The notes: generated from the letters alone by a model not told the origin. A DNA stretch of 64,000 bases from Euryhalocaulis caribicus (GCF_000412185.1 NZ_ASJA01000011.1:49245-113244), one strand, 5' to 3'. Counted from the first letter of the stretch, positions 49,904 through 60,398 are shown. Numbers and translations: made by a program.

Positions 49904-52900
49904 TCAAGTCGCCGGACGTGCGGGCAGCGCGACGTCCAGCATGGCTGCGGGAAGCTCCATCAGTGTGCCAGATTCGGTCCATAGCAGGGCGCAGGAAATG
50001 GCCAGCCCGGGAAAAATTTCTCTCAGCACGGCGCGATAGGCGGCCAGCTGGCGGATATAGGCCGGGTCTGCGTCCTCCGCCTTTGCCGGGGGCGGGCGGT
50101 TGGTCTTGTAGTCCACGATCAGGATTTCGGAATCGGTGACGACCAGCCGGTCGATCTGACCGTTGATCGACTGCCCGGCGGGCAGTTCCGGGGATTCGCC
50201 GACAATGGCGACTTCCGCTTTCGAGCCCGGGCCGAAAACTTTGGCGAACGCCGGATCGTCCAGCACGCCGAACACGCTGGCGCGGATATCGGCGCGCGCC
50301 TGCGCGTCCAGATCGGGCTGCCGGTCCAGCCAGGCCTCCGCCGCGCCGTCGCGGCGTTCGGGTTCGATTTCGGGCAGCAGCTCCAGCAATTTATGGATCA
50401 GATTGCCGCGCCGGTAGCGCAGCCCGGTCTCGTCCTCCAGCGGGGAGAAGCCGGGTCGTTCCGTCCCGGCCGCCTCGTCCTCGCCCAGCCGTGAGGGCGC
50501 AACGCTCTGGGCGCGGCGCTCCGGCGGCGCGGCGGCGGTGGCAATCCAGCCCGGCAGGGGCGCGGCTGTCTCCGGGGGCGTCTCGCGGGCCATGGTCCGT
50601 TCGGTCTCGCCCAGTCTCAGGCCCCCGCCCAGCGGGGTGTCTATCGGCTCCGCTTCCGCGCGCAACAGGCCGGTCTCCACCCGCCGGTACCAGCTATCCT
50701 CGTCAATGCGGCCCTCTTCGGTCGGCCCGCCTTCCTTGCCGCGCCGTCCGTGGCGGTAACCGCAAACGACCAGCCGGTCCTGTGCGCGCGTCATGGCGAC
50801 ATAGAGCAGGCGCAGATACTCGCCATAATCACGCTGTTCCTGCGCCTCGCGCAGTTCGCCGGCCGGTCCGGCGTCCTCGCTCTTATAGGGGGAGAACAGA
50901 TAGCCGCACGCTTCGTCCTCCATCAGGCCCAGTCCGCGATTTTTCGGCGTCTGGGTGGTGTCGGGCAGGATGACCACCGGCGATTCCAGCCCCTTGGAGC
51001 CATGCACGGTCATCACCCGGACCGCCTGCTGACCGGGGAGAAGCTCCCGCTTCACGTCGCTGGAATCGGCTTCCATCTCGCACACGAAACGCTGGAGAGA
51101 GGGCGCGTCCGCCCCTTCATGGCTGAGCGCCCGGCTGAGAAATTCGTCAATTGCGTCCTCCGCCTCCGGCCCCAGCCGCCGCAGGATCCGCTTGCGGAAG
51201 CTCTGCCCTTCCGGCCCCAGCCGGTTCAGGAGATTGGAGAAGAAGGCGAAGGGCGTCGCCACGCCGACCGTCGCCAGAACCTCGCCCAGAACCGATTTCG
51301 CTTCGGTCAGGCGCGGATCGCCTGTGTCCTGCAGCGCGCTCCAGACGGAGGCGTATGTCTCGCGCGGGTGGCAGAGATCGAACAGGGCGTTGTCATCGAT
51401 GGGCGGCGCATCGGCGTTGCAGGGATGGAAGAGGGGGCTTTTGAGGGTTTCGCCCAGAGACAGATCGTCCTCGGGCAGCAGGGCGAACCGCGCCAGCGAC
51501 AGCAGGTCCCGCACCGCCTGTTGCCCGGTCAGTTTCAGACGGTCCGCGCCGGCCACCTCCACGCCCGCGCCCTTAAGCTGGCGGATCACCTCATAGAAGA
51601 AGCCGCTGCGCCGCCGCATCAGGATCATCACGTCCCCGGCATGGGCGGCGCGATAGCCGCGTCCGCGCTCCCAGACCTCCAGCCCGTCATCCAGCCAGGC
51701 TTTCACGCGCGCCGCGATCTCGCGCGCCAGCCTCTCCTGCGCATTGTCCGGGCTTGGCGCATCCACCGGGGCCCAGGGATTTTCCTCCACCGGCTCGGGC
51801 GGCACCGGCGTGGCGGGCCACAGTTCCACCGCGCCGCGGCGTTCTTCCCGGTCGGCGCGGCCGGACATGTGGCGGGCAATATCCCCGCCCGGCGGCCGGT
51901 CCGGCAGCAGGGCGGCGGCGGTTTCCCCGTCAAACACCGCGTCCACGCCCTGCAATATGGCGGGGGAGGAGCGAAAGGAGGTCTCCATCGGAATCTGTTC
52001 GGCCCGCCGGCCGGCATGGGCGGCGAGGCCGATATAGTCCTGCGTCTGTTCCAGGAATTTCGCCGGCTCGGCGCCCTGGAAGGAATAGATGGACTGTTTC
52101 TCGTCGCCGACGGCGAACAGGGTCTGGTCCAGTTCCGCCGCGCCTTCGCCCGCGAAGAATTCCTCGGTCAGGGCGTCGACCAGCTTCCACTGGTCGGGGG
52201 CGGTGTCCTGCGCCTCGTCGATCAGGATGTGGTCGATGCCGCCATCCAGCTTGTAGCGCACCCATTCGCGCGCGTCCGACAAGGTCAGGAGGTAGCGCGC
52301 ATGTTCGATCAGGTCGGAGAAATCCAGCGCCCGCATCAGACGCTTGCGGCGCTCGAACGCAGCGATCATCACGTCCGCCAGCGCATAGACGCCCGCTGTC
52401 AGCTCCGCGCAGTTCAGCCGGGCCAGCCGGTCGCGCGCCATCAGCAGGCTTTCGGTGACAGAACCGGGGGCGTCGCGATCGCCGAACAAATCGATGATCT
52501 CCGGACAGGCTTCCCGCGCGCCCTTGGTCCCGACGCCCCGCGCGGGCACGTCGCCGCCGCCCGTCAGGCAGGCGGCCAGCAAGGCTTCGAAGGCGGCGTC
52601 CGCGTCCGGCGCGGCGAACAGCGCGTTCAACGCTTCGGCGCATTTGACATCCGTCTTGCCGCCGGCGCTGAGCGCCGAGCGCGCGCGTTGCAGCGCGTCG
52701 CGGGGCAGGGCGTTCCACAGCGCCTGTTTGATGCGGGCCGCGGTCAGGTCCGGTTCTATGTCCAGACGTCCGAACGCCGCCGCCCGCGCGCCCTCATATC
52801 CGCCCCGCGCGGTCAGGGCTGCATTCAGCTTCACGCGCTTGGCGACGATCTCCTTGAACAGCGACTCCGCCGTCATGTCGTCCACGCGCTCGGCTAGGAT

Positions 52901-53443
52901 GCGGAACGCCTCCGCCGCCGGCCCGTCCGGATCAGCCATCGCGGTGCGGGCCGCCTCGGCGCGCGCGTCGGACGCCAGGCGCGCGGCCTCGGCTTCCTCC
53001 AGAACGCGGAAGCCGGTGGGCGCGCCCGCCTCGACCGGGAATTGCCGCACGATGCGCTCGCAGAAGGCGTGAATGGTCTGGACCTTCAGCCCGCCCGGCG
53101 TTTCCAGCGCGCGCGCGAACAGCCGCCGCGCCTTGGCCAGATCGTCTTTCGGCGGCGCGCTTCCCGTGACTTTCTCGATGGCCGCGGCAAGGGCCTCGTC
53201 ATCGGTGACCGACCAGTCGCCCAGCTGGGTGAACAACCGCTCCTGCATCTCGGAGGCGGCGGCCTTGGTATAGGTCAGGCACAGAATGCGGTCGGGCTTC
53301 GCATCGCGCAGCAGCAGGCGCGTCACCCGGTCGACCAGCACCTTGGTCTTGCCCGTCCCGGCATTGGCGATAACGAAGGCGTCGGTCGCCGGGTCGGCGG
53401 CCTTCCGCTGGTTCTGCGTTGCAAGGGCGACGGGATCGCTCAT
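49904..53443 (-). CDS. addA: Double-strand break repair helicase-nuclease AddA
   Basis: From ATG 53443 (MSDPVALATQNQRKAADPAT) the product is 1179 aa. SF1A helicase: Walker A NAGTGKTKVLVDR (about 28-40), motif II LIDEAQDTAPDQW, motif V-VI VMTVHGSKGLESPVVILP. C-terminal RecB-like nuclease: RGNLIHKLLELLP, GQIDRLVVTDSEILIVDYKT. It resects DNA ends to a chi-like site and loads RecA, with AddB as partner. The ATG overlaps the addB stop (ATGA). The TGA-ATG arrangement fixes the start 30 nt inside a longer frame. Confidence 0.95.
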   Translation of the reverse strand: MSDPVALATQNQRKAADPATDAFVIANAGTGKTKVLVDRVTRLLLRDAKPDRILCLTYTKAAASEMQERLFTQLGDWSVTDDEALAAAIEKVTGSAPPKDDLAKARRLFARALETPGGLKVQTIHAFCERIVRQFPVEAGAPTGFRVLEEAEAARLASDARAEAARTAMADPDGPAAEAFRILAERVDDMTAESLFKEIVAKRVKLNAALTARGGYEGARAAAFGRLDIEPDLTAARIKQALWNALPRDALQRARSALSAGGKTDVKCAEALNALFAAPDADAAFEALLAACLTGGGDVPARGVGTKGAREACPEIIDLFGDRDAPGSVTESLLMARDRLARLNCAELTAGVYALADVMIAAFERRKRLMRALDFSDLIEHARYLLTLSDAREWVRYKLDGGIDHILIDEAQDTAPDQWKLVDALTEEFFAGEGAAELDQTLFAVGDEKQSIYSFQGAEPAKFLEQTQDYIGLAAHAGRRAEQIPMETSFRSSPAILQGVDAVFDGETAAALLPDRPPGGDIARHMSGRADREERRGAVELWPATPVPPEPVEENPWAPVDAPSPDNAQERLAREIAARVKAWLDDGLEVWERGRGYRAAHAGDVMILMRRRSGFFYEVIRQLKGAGVEVAGADRLKLTGQQAVRDLLSLARFALLPEDDLSLGETLKSPLFHPCNADAPPIDDNALFDLCHPRETYASVWSALQDTGDPRLTEAKSVLGEVLATVGVATPFAFFSNLLNRLGPEGQSFRKRILRRLGPEAEDAIDEFLSRALSHEGADAPSLQRFVCEMEADSSDVKRELLPGQQAVRVMTVHGSKGLESPVVILPDTTQTPKNRGLGLMEDEACGYLFSPYKSEDAGPAGELREAQEQRDYGEYLRLLYVAMTRAQDRLVVCGYRHGRRGKEGGPTEEGRIDEDSWYRRVETGLLRAEAEPIDTPLGGGLRLGETERTMARETPPETAAPLPGWIATAAAPPERRAQSVAPSRLGEDEAAGTERPGFSPLEDETGLRYRRGNLIHKLLELLPEIEPERRDGAAEAWLDRQPDLDAQARADIRASVFGVLDDPAFAKVFGPGSKAEVAIVGESPELPAGQSINGQIDRLVVTDSEILIVDYKTNRPPPAKAEDADPAYIRQLAAYRAVLREIFPGLAISCALLWTESGTLMELPAAMLDVALPARPAT

Positions 53444-56400
53444 TCGCCGCTCCCCTCCGCCTGGCTGGCCCATTCGCTGCGCCGGGCGAGGTCGTCATAA
53501 TCGCCATATTCGTTCACGTACTGGGCGCGCGGCTGGGAGAGATAGGGCTGGTCGGCCGCGTCGAAGCGCGCGATCAGCTCCCCGATCCCCTCGCGGGCAG
53601 CGCGCATCAGGCTCTCGCCGTCATGGTCGGCGTCGATCAGCTCCCGCATCTCGCCGACCGAACGCCCGCCCCGGATGCGGATATAGAGAAGGCTCTGCGG
53701 CGCCTGCCGCGCGGCGCTTTTGTCGCCCGGAAAACCGCCCTCGGCCAGGATCGCCGCCTCCAGCGCCAGTTGCGGGTCGAAGCCCAGCCGCGCCACCTTG
53801 GCGGTCGGCGCCGCGCCGGTCTTGTAGTCGATGACCGCCGGGCCCAGCGGGCCTGCATCGATGCGGTCGGCGCGGGCGGTCAGGGTGAAAGGCCCGGCGG
53901 GGGCGTCGATTTCAATACAGCCCTTCGCCTCGATCAGCAGCGGCGCGTAGCCAACGCCCCGGCGCTCCCGCTCCCGCGCCACGAACCATTCGGCGGCGCG
54001 GCGCACGCGGGGGATTTCCGCGACGATCTGCGCATCGGACAGCCCGGCCTCGTGCAGCTTCGCTTCGCCCAGCGCCGTCAGCCTGTGCGCTGCTTCTGCG
54101 GGCAGATCGTCCATATGCGCGTTCAGGAAATCTTCCAGCGCGTCGTGAATGGCGTTGCCGCGCTCCATTCCGCCCGGCGGTTTGTCCAGCGGGTCCAGTG
54201 ACTTCAGGCGCAGCACGTCGCGGGCATAGATGGAATAGGGATCGCGGACCCAGGTCTTCACCCCGGTGACCGATATGCGCCGCGGCCGCGCCTCGACCGG
54301 CGGGCAGGGGCGGGGCGCGGGGATCTGCGCAAGTTCGTTCATGGCCGGGTGGTCGATGCGCCGCGCCCAGTCCGTATAGGGCGAATCCGGCGCCAGCGCC
54401 TGGCGCGCCGCCTCTTCGCCCAGCGCCCCGCGCGCCAGCGTTTTCAGCCGCCACAGCCAGCGGGAGGCGACGGACGGCGCCCCGTCCACCCGTTCGGCGC
54501 GCGTCAGGATCACGCGCGGCGCCCCCAGCAATTGCGCGAAGTCATGCGCGGACAGGCCGATGCGCCGCTCCACCGGATCCATGCCCAGATCCTTGCGCAT
54601 GGCCTGAGAGAAGAAGGGTTCGGCGCGCTTCAGGGTCGGCCATGTCCCCTCGTTCAGCCCGGCGAGGATCACCATGTCCGCCTGCTGCAACCGCGCCTCC
54701 AGCGGTCCCATGATCTGCAGGCGCGGATGATCGGGCGGCGGTTCGCGCACCGTGCGCTCCTCGCTCATCAGGGAGACGATGCGCGCGAAGGCGGAAAGGT
54801 CCATCGCGGGCAGGGCCGCCGATTCGTTCATAAGGTCGCGGATCAGTGCGGCCGCCTTGTCGCCCGCCGGCCCGGCCCAGCCGCGCTTGCCGCTTTCGGC
54901 CTCCCCGGTCTGCGCAAACGCCTCCACGCTCTGCCCCAGCGCCCGCGCGAAGTCGGCGGCGCTTTGCAGGGCTTCGTCACGCAGCGGGGCCAGCGCGGCG
55001 TCCGTCGCCTCAATCAGCGCCCAGGCGCGTTCGTCCAGCGCGCCCTCCTTGCTGGTCAGCCGGGTTTTCAGAATATCCCGGTCAGAGGGCCGCACCCCGC
55101 GCAGCGCCCGTTTCTCCACCCGCGCCGCCAGCTCCCGCAGGCGCGGGCGCGGCATGCCAAGGGCGCAGAGCGGGTGTTTCCACACCGCGGCGAGCGCCAC
55201 CGGGTCATGCGGGTCCTCGGCCAGCGCCAGCACAAGGTTGAGGAACGCCCCCGCCGCGGTCTCGCGCAGCGGGCACCCGGCGGAGGAGTCGATCTCCACG
55301 CCCCAGCGTTTCAGGCGCGCGCTGACCCGCGCCGCGATGGAAAGATCGGGCGTGACCAGAATGGCGTGCGTGCCGTCCTCGGCCTCCAGAAACTCCCGCA
55401 GCGCCAGCGCGATGGAGGCGGCCTCGCCCTCCGGGGTTTCCGCCTCGATCAGAGAGACGCCGGAAAGCGCGTCCGCGGTCAGGCGCGCGGTGTCCAGATT
55501 TTCCAGCTCCGACAGCCGCTCCAGCCGGGACAGCCAGTCCGCGGTTTCCTCGGCCGGGCGAAGCGCCTCGTTCACGAAACGCCGGCGGCGGCGGGCCGGG
55601 GCGTCCTCACGCACGCCGGGAAACGCCTTCACGTCCTCCCGCGTCATGCCGATCCGGTCCAGTAGGCTCTTGAGGCCGGACTGGGGATGCTGCGGGTCGA
55701 TCTTGTTCCAGGCCTTGTCGTCCAGGTCCGCGTCCAGACCGGGCAGCACCACGCAACCCTGAGGCAGTCCGGCAATCACGCCCAGCAATGCCGCCGTCGC
55801 GGGGATGGAGCCCGTGGACCCCGCCGCGATAACCGGGTGGTCCGGCGGTTTCGCCATCCATTCATCGGCCAGCGCGTGCAGCATGGCGGAACGGCGGCGC
55901 CCCGGATCGGCATAGCCCAGCTCTTGCAGCCGCGCCGGCCAGAATTGCCCGACGATCTCCAGAAAATGCGCCGCCTCCCGCAAGTGTTCGGGCAAGCGGT
56001 CGATGCCGTCTTCCAGCGGCGACAGATCCTCAATCTCCGCAATCGCCAGCTCGTCCAGCACGCTTTCCAGCTCGCCCGCCGCGGCGATAACGGCCGCCGG
56101 GTCGGGGGCGAGGCCCTTGCGGGCGTCCAGCGCGGCGATCAGCTGCGCCAGCTCGAACCGGCGCAGGCCTGCCGGGCAGGGCGGCGGAAAATCGGCGGCG
56201 GTCGAGCCGGGTTCGAAGGGCGGGGCGTCGGTGTCGATATCGCCGATGGTGCGGATTTCCGGGGTGAGGGCGGCGGAACCCGCCGCCTTGCGGATGCTGT
56301 CGGCAAACTCCCGCGCCGAACGCCTTGTGGGCAGCAGCACGGTGAAGTCTGTGAGGCGCATCGGATCGCGGCCCGCCTCGTCCCACACCGCCGCCGCCAG

Positions 56401-56472
56401 CCGGTCGAGAAACGCCGCGGAGGGCGGGATGGAATAGACGCGGGGTCCGGGGATGGCGAACAGGCCGCTCAC
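53440..56472 (-). CDS. addB: Double-strand break repair protein AddB (alphaproteobacterial type)
   Basis: The 1010-aa protein is the partner of AddA. It lacks an intact Walker A at the N-terminus (starts MSGLFAIPGPRVYSIPPSAA), as usual for the alphaproteobacterial AddB, whose helicase domain is degenerate. The C-terminal nuclease domain has GNAIHDALEDFLNAHM and PAVIDYKTGAAP. It shares a transcript with addA, overlapping by 4 nt, and starts 5 nt after the murU-like gene stop. Confidence 0.93.
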   Translation of the reverse strand: MSGLFAIPGPRVYSIPPSAAFLDRLAAAVWDEAGRDPMRLTDFTVLLPTRRSAREFADSIRKAAGSAALTPEIRTIGDIDTDAPPFEPGSTAADFPPPCPAGLRRFELAQLIAALDARKGLAPDPAAVIAAAGELESVLDELAIAEIEDLSPLEDGIDRLPEHLREAAHFLEIVGQFWPARLQELGYADPGRRRSAMLHALADEWMAKPPDHPVIAAGSTGSIPATAALLGVIAGLPQGCVVLPGLDADLDDKAWNKIDPQHPQSGLKSLLDRIGMTREDVKAFPGVREDAPARRRRRFVNEALRPAEETADWLSRLERLSELENLDTARLTADALSGVSLIEAETPEGEAASIALALREFLEAEDGTHAILVTPDLSIAARVSARLKRWGVEIDSSAGCPLRETAAGAFLNLVLALAEDPHDPVALAAVWKHPLCALGMPRPRLRELAARVEKRALRGVRPSDRDILKTRLTSKEGALDERAWALIEATDAALAPLRDEALQSAADFARALGQSVEAFAQTGEAESGKRGWAGPAGDKAAALIRDLMNESAALPAMDLSAFARIVSLMSEERTVREPPPDHPRLQIMGPLEARLQQADMVILAGLNEGTWPTLKRAEPFFSQAMRKDLGMDPVERRIGLSAHDFAQLLGAPRVILTRAERVDGAPSVASRWLWRLKTLARGALGEEAARQALAPDSPYTDWARRIDHPAMNELAQIPAPRPCPPVEARPRRISVTGVKTWVRDPYSIYARDVLRLKSLDPLDKPPGGMERGNAIHDALEDFLNAHMDDLPAEAAHRLTALGEAKLHEAGLSDAQIVAEIPRVRRAAEWFVARERERRGVGYAPLLIEAKGCIEIDAPAGPFTLTARADRIDAGPLGPAVIDYKTGAAPTAKVARLGFDPQLALEAAILAEGGFPGDKSAARQAPQSLLYIRIRGGRSVGEMRELIDADHDGESLMRAAREGIGELIARFDAADQPYLSQPRAQYVNEYGDYDDLARRSEWASQAEGSGE

Positions 56473-56477
56473 GCCCG

Positions 56478-57197
56478 TCAGGCCGCCCTCATCCGTGTTT
56501 CCGCCTCGTCCCGCGATTGCGGGTCGCCCACGTGCAGCCAGTCGCCCTCGAAGACCGCGCCGGTCAGGCGTCCGGCCTCAAGGCTGCGGTTCCAGATTTC
56601 GTTGAGGGAGAATTTCTCTTCCGGCCAGCCGTCCAGGATCGCCGGGTTCAGCACCTGCGTGCCGGTATAATAATAGGGTGCGCCGCCCTCCGCCCCGCGC
56701 CGCCGCAGCCGCCCGTCCGGCTCCAGATGGAAGTCGCCGGCGGTGTCCAGCCCCAGCGCGCGGTCCTTGCGGACCAGCAGCAGGCGGGCGTCCTCTTTTG
56801 CCGGATCGAACCCCTCGGTCAGTTGCGGAAAACCTTTCACGGCGGGATCGTCGGCGCGGAAAATGGCGTCCGTATTGGTCACGAACACCGGGGCCTCGCC
56901 CAGAAGGGACCGCGCGTGAACCAGCCCGCCGCCGGTTTCCAGCACGCCGTCCCGTTCGTCGGAAATATCGACGGCCGGCGCGGCGGTCCGCTGCGCCAGA
57001 TGCGCTTCGATCTTGTCGGCGAAGTGGTGGACATTGACCACGGCGCGCTCGACGCCGTTATCGGCCATGCGGTCCAGCGCGTAATCAATCAACGCCTTGC
57101 CCTGCACGGTGATCAGCGGCTTGGCCGTGGTCTCGGTCAAGGGCAGCATCCGGCGGCCCATGCCGGCGGCCAGCACCATGGCGCGCGTCACCTTCAT
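56478..57197 (-). CDS. murU: Nucleotidyltransferase, MurU-like (N-acetylmuramate-1-phosphate uridylyltransferase)
   Basis: From ATG 57197 (MKVTRAMVLAAGMGRRMLPL) the product is 239 aa with the nucleotidyltransferase signature LAAGMGRRMLPLTETTAKPL. The AmgK gene directly upstream and the 4-nt overlap identify it as MurU of the peptidoglycan recycling route that bypasses MurA and gives fosfomycin resistance. It makes UDP-MurNAc from MurNAc-1-phosphate. It is in the operon with amgK, tsaE, addA and addB. Confidence 0.9.
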   Translation of the reverse strand: MKVTRAMVLAAGMGRRMLPLTETTAKPLITVQGKALIDYALDRMADNGVERAVVNVHHFADKIEAHLAQRTAAPAVDISDERDGVLETGGGLVHARSLLGEAPVFVTNTDAIFRADDPAVKGFPQLTEGFDPAKEDARLLLVRKDRALGLDTAGDFHLEPDGRLRRRGAEGGAPYYYTGTQVLNPAILDGWPEEKFSLNEIWNRSLEAGRLTGAVFEGDWLHVGDPQSRDEAETRMRAA

Positions 57198-58276
57198 GCA
57201 ATCAGCTCCCGCGCATGGCGCTCCATCCATTGCCGCACCGGGGTCAGGGCCTCGTGCGCCATGTCGCGGCGGAAATAAGCCTCGACCCGCGGCAGGAAAT
57301 CCAGATAGCGCGGTTTGCCGTCCCGCTGTGTCAGGCGCACGAAAATGCCCAGGATCTTGGCGTTCCGCTGCGCGCCCCAGATGGCGTAGGCGCTCTCGAA
57401 GCTCTTGCGGTCGGCGATGCCCGCCGCGCTGCAATAGCGGTCCATGATATCGGCCTGCATGGCGGGCGAGACATCGCGCCGCGCGTCCTCGGCCAGCGAA
57501 ACAAGGTCATAGGCCGGGTGCCCGATCAGCGCGTCCTGAAAGTCCAGCAGGCCGACGCGCGACGCGCCCTCCCTGTCATCCAGCCAAAGCAGGTTCTCCG
57601 CGTGATAGTCGCGCAGGGTCAGAACCGAGCCGCCCGGCGCTTCGGCCAATACCTCGCGCCAGGCCGCTTCCCAGCCGCGCCGCGCTTCGGCGTCCAGCTT
57701 CGCGCCCTGCCAGGGCAGGTACCAGTCGAACAGAAGGTCCGCCTCGGCGATGGCGGCGATGTCGTCATAGGTCAGAAGCGGCCACGTCTCGCCCTGATAT
57801 TCCACCGCGTCCGGCGGCTTGCGGTCATGCACCATGGCCAGCGCGTCGGCGGCCGCGTGATATAGTTCGCGCTCGTCCGCGCCCTGCGCCATCTGCCGGG
57901 CGAACAGCTTGTCGCCCAGGTCCTCCAGCAGCATCAGGCCCCGGGTCAGGTCCGCGGCGTGGATATGCGGCGCCGACAGGCCCTGTTTTTCCAGATAGTC
58001 CGCCAGCCCGGCATAGGCAGCGCCGCGCGGGCCGGCCAGACGCGCCAGCGCGTTATAGCCAAGGTCCTTGCGCGCCTGCAGCCCGGCGTCCGGCGGGCAG
58101 GCCGGCGCCTCCGCGCCCGGCGGCGCATCCATGACCACCGCGGTTTCAGCCCCACGCGTCAGGCGCAGATAACGCCGCGTCGAGGCGTCGCCGGCCAGCG
58201 GGCCGATTTCCGCATCGCCCCAGCCCGCCTCCGCCACGAAGGCGGCGATCGCCGCATCCCGTTCAGATCTGTTCAA
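57194..58276 (-). CDS. amgK: Anomeric MurNAc/GlcNAc kinase AmgK
   Basis: The 360-aa aminoglycoside-phosphotransferase-fold kinase has the Brenner-like motif LTLRDYHAENLLWLDD and the Mg site VGLLDFQDALIGHPAYDLVS. In cell-wall recycling AmgK phosphorylates MurNAc and GlcNAc at C1, feeding MurU. It overlaps murU by 4 nt and the tsaE stop by 14 nt. The length is typical. No membrane segments are present; it acts in the cytoplasm. Confidence 0.92.
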   Translation of the reverse strand: MNRSERDAAIAAFVAEAGWGDAEIGPLAGDASTRRYLRLTRGAETAVVMDAPPGAEAPACPPDAGLQARKDLGYNALARLAGPRGAAYAGLADYLEKQGLSAPHIHAADLTRGLMLLEDLGDKLFARQMAQGADERELYHAAADALAMVHDRKPPDAVEYQGETWPLLTYDDIAAIAEADLLFDWYLPWQGAKLDAEARRGWEAAWREVLAEAPGGSVLTLRDYHAENLLWLDDREGASRVGLLDFQDALIGHPAYDLVSLAEDARRDVSPAMQADIMDRYCSAAGIADRKSFESAYAIWGAQRNAKILGIFVRLTQRDGKPRYLDFLPRVEAYFRRDMAHEALTPVRQWMERHARELIA

Positions 58277-58733
58277 GTCGTCCTACCCAGAATTCCCCGT
58301 GCGCGGTCAGAACCGCGCGGCGTCCTCCGCCTTCGGCGAAGGAAAGCCTCACGTCAAGACGCCGCTCCGGCAGGCGGGGTCCCAGACGCTCCGGCCATTC
58401 GACCAGACAGGCCGCGTCCTCGAACGCATCCTCCAGCCCCAGCTCGTCCAGCTCGTCTTCATGCTCGATCCGGTAGAGATCGGCGTGCCACAGCTCGAAC
58501 TCCGGCGTCTCATAGGTCTGGACCAGCGTGAAAGTGGGGCTGGGAACCTCCACCTGACCCAGCAGGGCGCGCACCGCGCCCCGCGCCAGCGTGGTCTTCC
58601 CCGCGCCCAGATCGCCGGTCAGCGTGACCGCCGCGCCGGGCGCAAGGCACGCGGCGATGGCCGCGCCCAGCGCCTCGGTCGCCGGTTCATCCGCCAGTTC
58701 GATGGTCTTTTCCGCTGATTCCATACAGCGCAT
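58263..58733 (-). CDS. tsaE: tRNA threonylcarbamoyladenosine biosynthesis ATPase TsaE
   Basis: The 156-aa protein has the Walker A LTGDLGAGKTTLARGA (residues 37-52), VPSPTFTLVQTYE and LWHADLYRIEHEDELDELGL typical of TsaE. It assists TsaBD in making t6A37 in ANN-decoding tRNAs. ATG 58733 and ATG 58724 are both possible starts; there is no clear Shine-Dalgarno for either. It is first in the tsaE-amgK-murU-addB-addA run. Confidence 0.93.
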   Translation of the reverse strand: MRCMESAEKTIELADEPATEALGAAIAACLAPGAAVTLTGDLGAGKTTLARGAVRALLGQVEVPSPTFTLVQTYETPEFELWHADLYRIEHEDELDELGLEDAFEDAACLVEWPERLGPRLPERRLDVRLSFAEGGGRRAVLTAHGEFWVGRLEQI

Positions 58734-58754
58734 TAGAGCGCGTGCGCGGCGTAA

Positions 58755-59153
<399 letters not shown>

Positions 59154-59247
59154 TTTTTTCCAAAAATCGAAGAACCTTTCGGCGTGTCGCGGCGTTTCTC
59201 TGGCTTCCGCGGGGCGCAAATGTCTCCGCGTATGGAAGGAGACTGCC

Positions 59248-59703
59248 ATGAAAGCCCATCTTTACGCCGCCTCGGTCCTGTCAATTCTGGCGCTGGCCGC
59301 CTGCGGCAACGATAACGAGTCCGGCATCAGCGACATGAGCGAGATGGACGACAGCGCCGCCGGGGATGCTGCTTCCAACACCGATTCCAGCGTCGAAATG
59401 TCCGGCGACGCCATAACGGCGGAAGAGCCCGCTTCCGCGCCGGCCTCCATGCAGGCTTCCGGCGTCAACGAATCCGATCCGGCCACGCGCTTTGCCGGCA
59501 TCTGCACCAGCCTTCTGGACCAGACCGCCGATGCGTGCACCTGCATCTATGACCGTCTGGAGACCGACCAGACCGCCTATCTGACCGCCTCCTATACCGG
59601 CGACACGGAAGGCGCGGCCGCCATGGCGGTCGATTATGAAGGCGACATGCACGCCGACACGCTGGACGCCTTTGAAGACGCGCGGCAATCCTGCGCGTCC
59701 TGA
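59248..59703 (+). CDS. Lipoprotein with four-cysteine domain (family member 1)
   Basis: The 151-aa protein has a signal peptide with lipobox-like SILALAACGND (Cys about 19) and an acidic Ser/Ala linker. The domain contains GICTSLLDQTADACTCIYDR and a C-terminal ARQSCAS. The spacing C-x10-C-x-C plus a C-terminal Cys is shared with the genes at 60463 and 60935. It probably sits in the periplasmic face of the envelope with one or two disulfides. Function unknown. Confidence 0.78.
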   Translation: MKAHLYAASVLSILALAACGNDNESGISDMSEMDDSAAGDAASNTDSSVEMSGDAITAEEPASAPASMQASGVNESDPATRFAGICTSLLDQTADACTCIYDRLETDQTAYLTASYTGDTEGAAAMAVDYEGDMHADTLDAFEDARQSCAS

Positions 59704-59759
59704 GCCGCATCCGGCATGACTGGCGCCCGCGCCGCCGCTGAGGCATGGTCGCGGGCGTC

Positions 59760-60398
59760 ATGACTGTTCGCATCGATATTGTTTCCGACGTCGTCTGCCC
59801 GTGGTGCTGGCTGGGCAAGAAGCGGCTTGAGGCCGCGCTTGAGCAAAGCGGCGAGACCGCCGAAATCACCTGGCGGCCCTATGAGCTGGACCCGGCGGTT
59901 CCGGAGGCCGGGACCGCCTACAAAGATTATATGCGCGCCAAGTTCGGCGATGGCCCTGACGACCGCTTCACCAAAATGCGCGAGCATCTGGAGGCCGCCG
60001 CCCCGGACGCGGGCATCAATTTCCGCTTCTCCGAACTGACTGTCCGCCCTTCCACCCTGAACGCTCACCGGCTGATCCGCTGGGCGCAGGGTCAGAAAAA
60101 GGGCGACGCCGTGGTGGAGGCGCTGTTCCGCGCCTATTTCGACGAATTGCGCGATATTGGCGATCTGGCGGTGCTCAGCGAAATCGCGGGCGAATCCGGG
60201 CTCGATTCCATAATCGTCGCGGATTTGCTGGCCACTGACCGCGACAAGAGCGAGGTGCGGGCGGAGGAAAACTATTTCCGCGGCCTGGGCGTTTCAGGCG
60301 TGCCGACCTTCATATTCGAGGGCCAGTACGGCGTCAGCGGCGCGCAGGAGCCTGAAACCCTCATCGGGATTATCGAAAAGGCCCGCAAGGCCGCTTGA
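59760..60398 (+). CDS. DsbA-family oxidoreductase, FrnE-like
   Basis: From ATG 59760 (MTVRIDIVSDVVCPWCWLGK) the product is 212 aa: thioredoxin fold with active-site CPWC, a helical insertion (about 60-150) and the cis-Pro loop VSGVPTFIFEGQ. It is a FrnE-type cytoplasmic thiol-disulfide oxidoreductase; no signal peptide. Another in-frame ATG lies at 59745. It is among the four-Cys lipoprotein genes, which may be coincidence as it lacks an export signal. Confidence 0.9.
   Translation: MTVRIDIVSDVVCPWCWLGKKRLEAALEQSGETAEITWRPYELDPAVPEAGTAYKDYMRAKFGDGPDDRFTKMREHLEAAAPDAGINFRFSELTVRPSTLNAHRLIRWAQGQKKGDAVVEALFRAYFDELRDIGDLAVLSEIAGESGLDSIIVADLLATDRDKSEVRAEENYFRGLGVSGVPTFIFEGQYGVSGAQEPETLIGIIEKARKAA

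Noticed and set aside
50750..52897. 715-codon open frame opposite addA
   Set aside because: Same antisense artefact; helicase and nuclease motifs of AddA lie in the minus strand.
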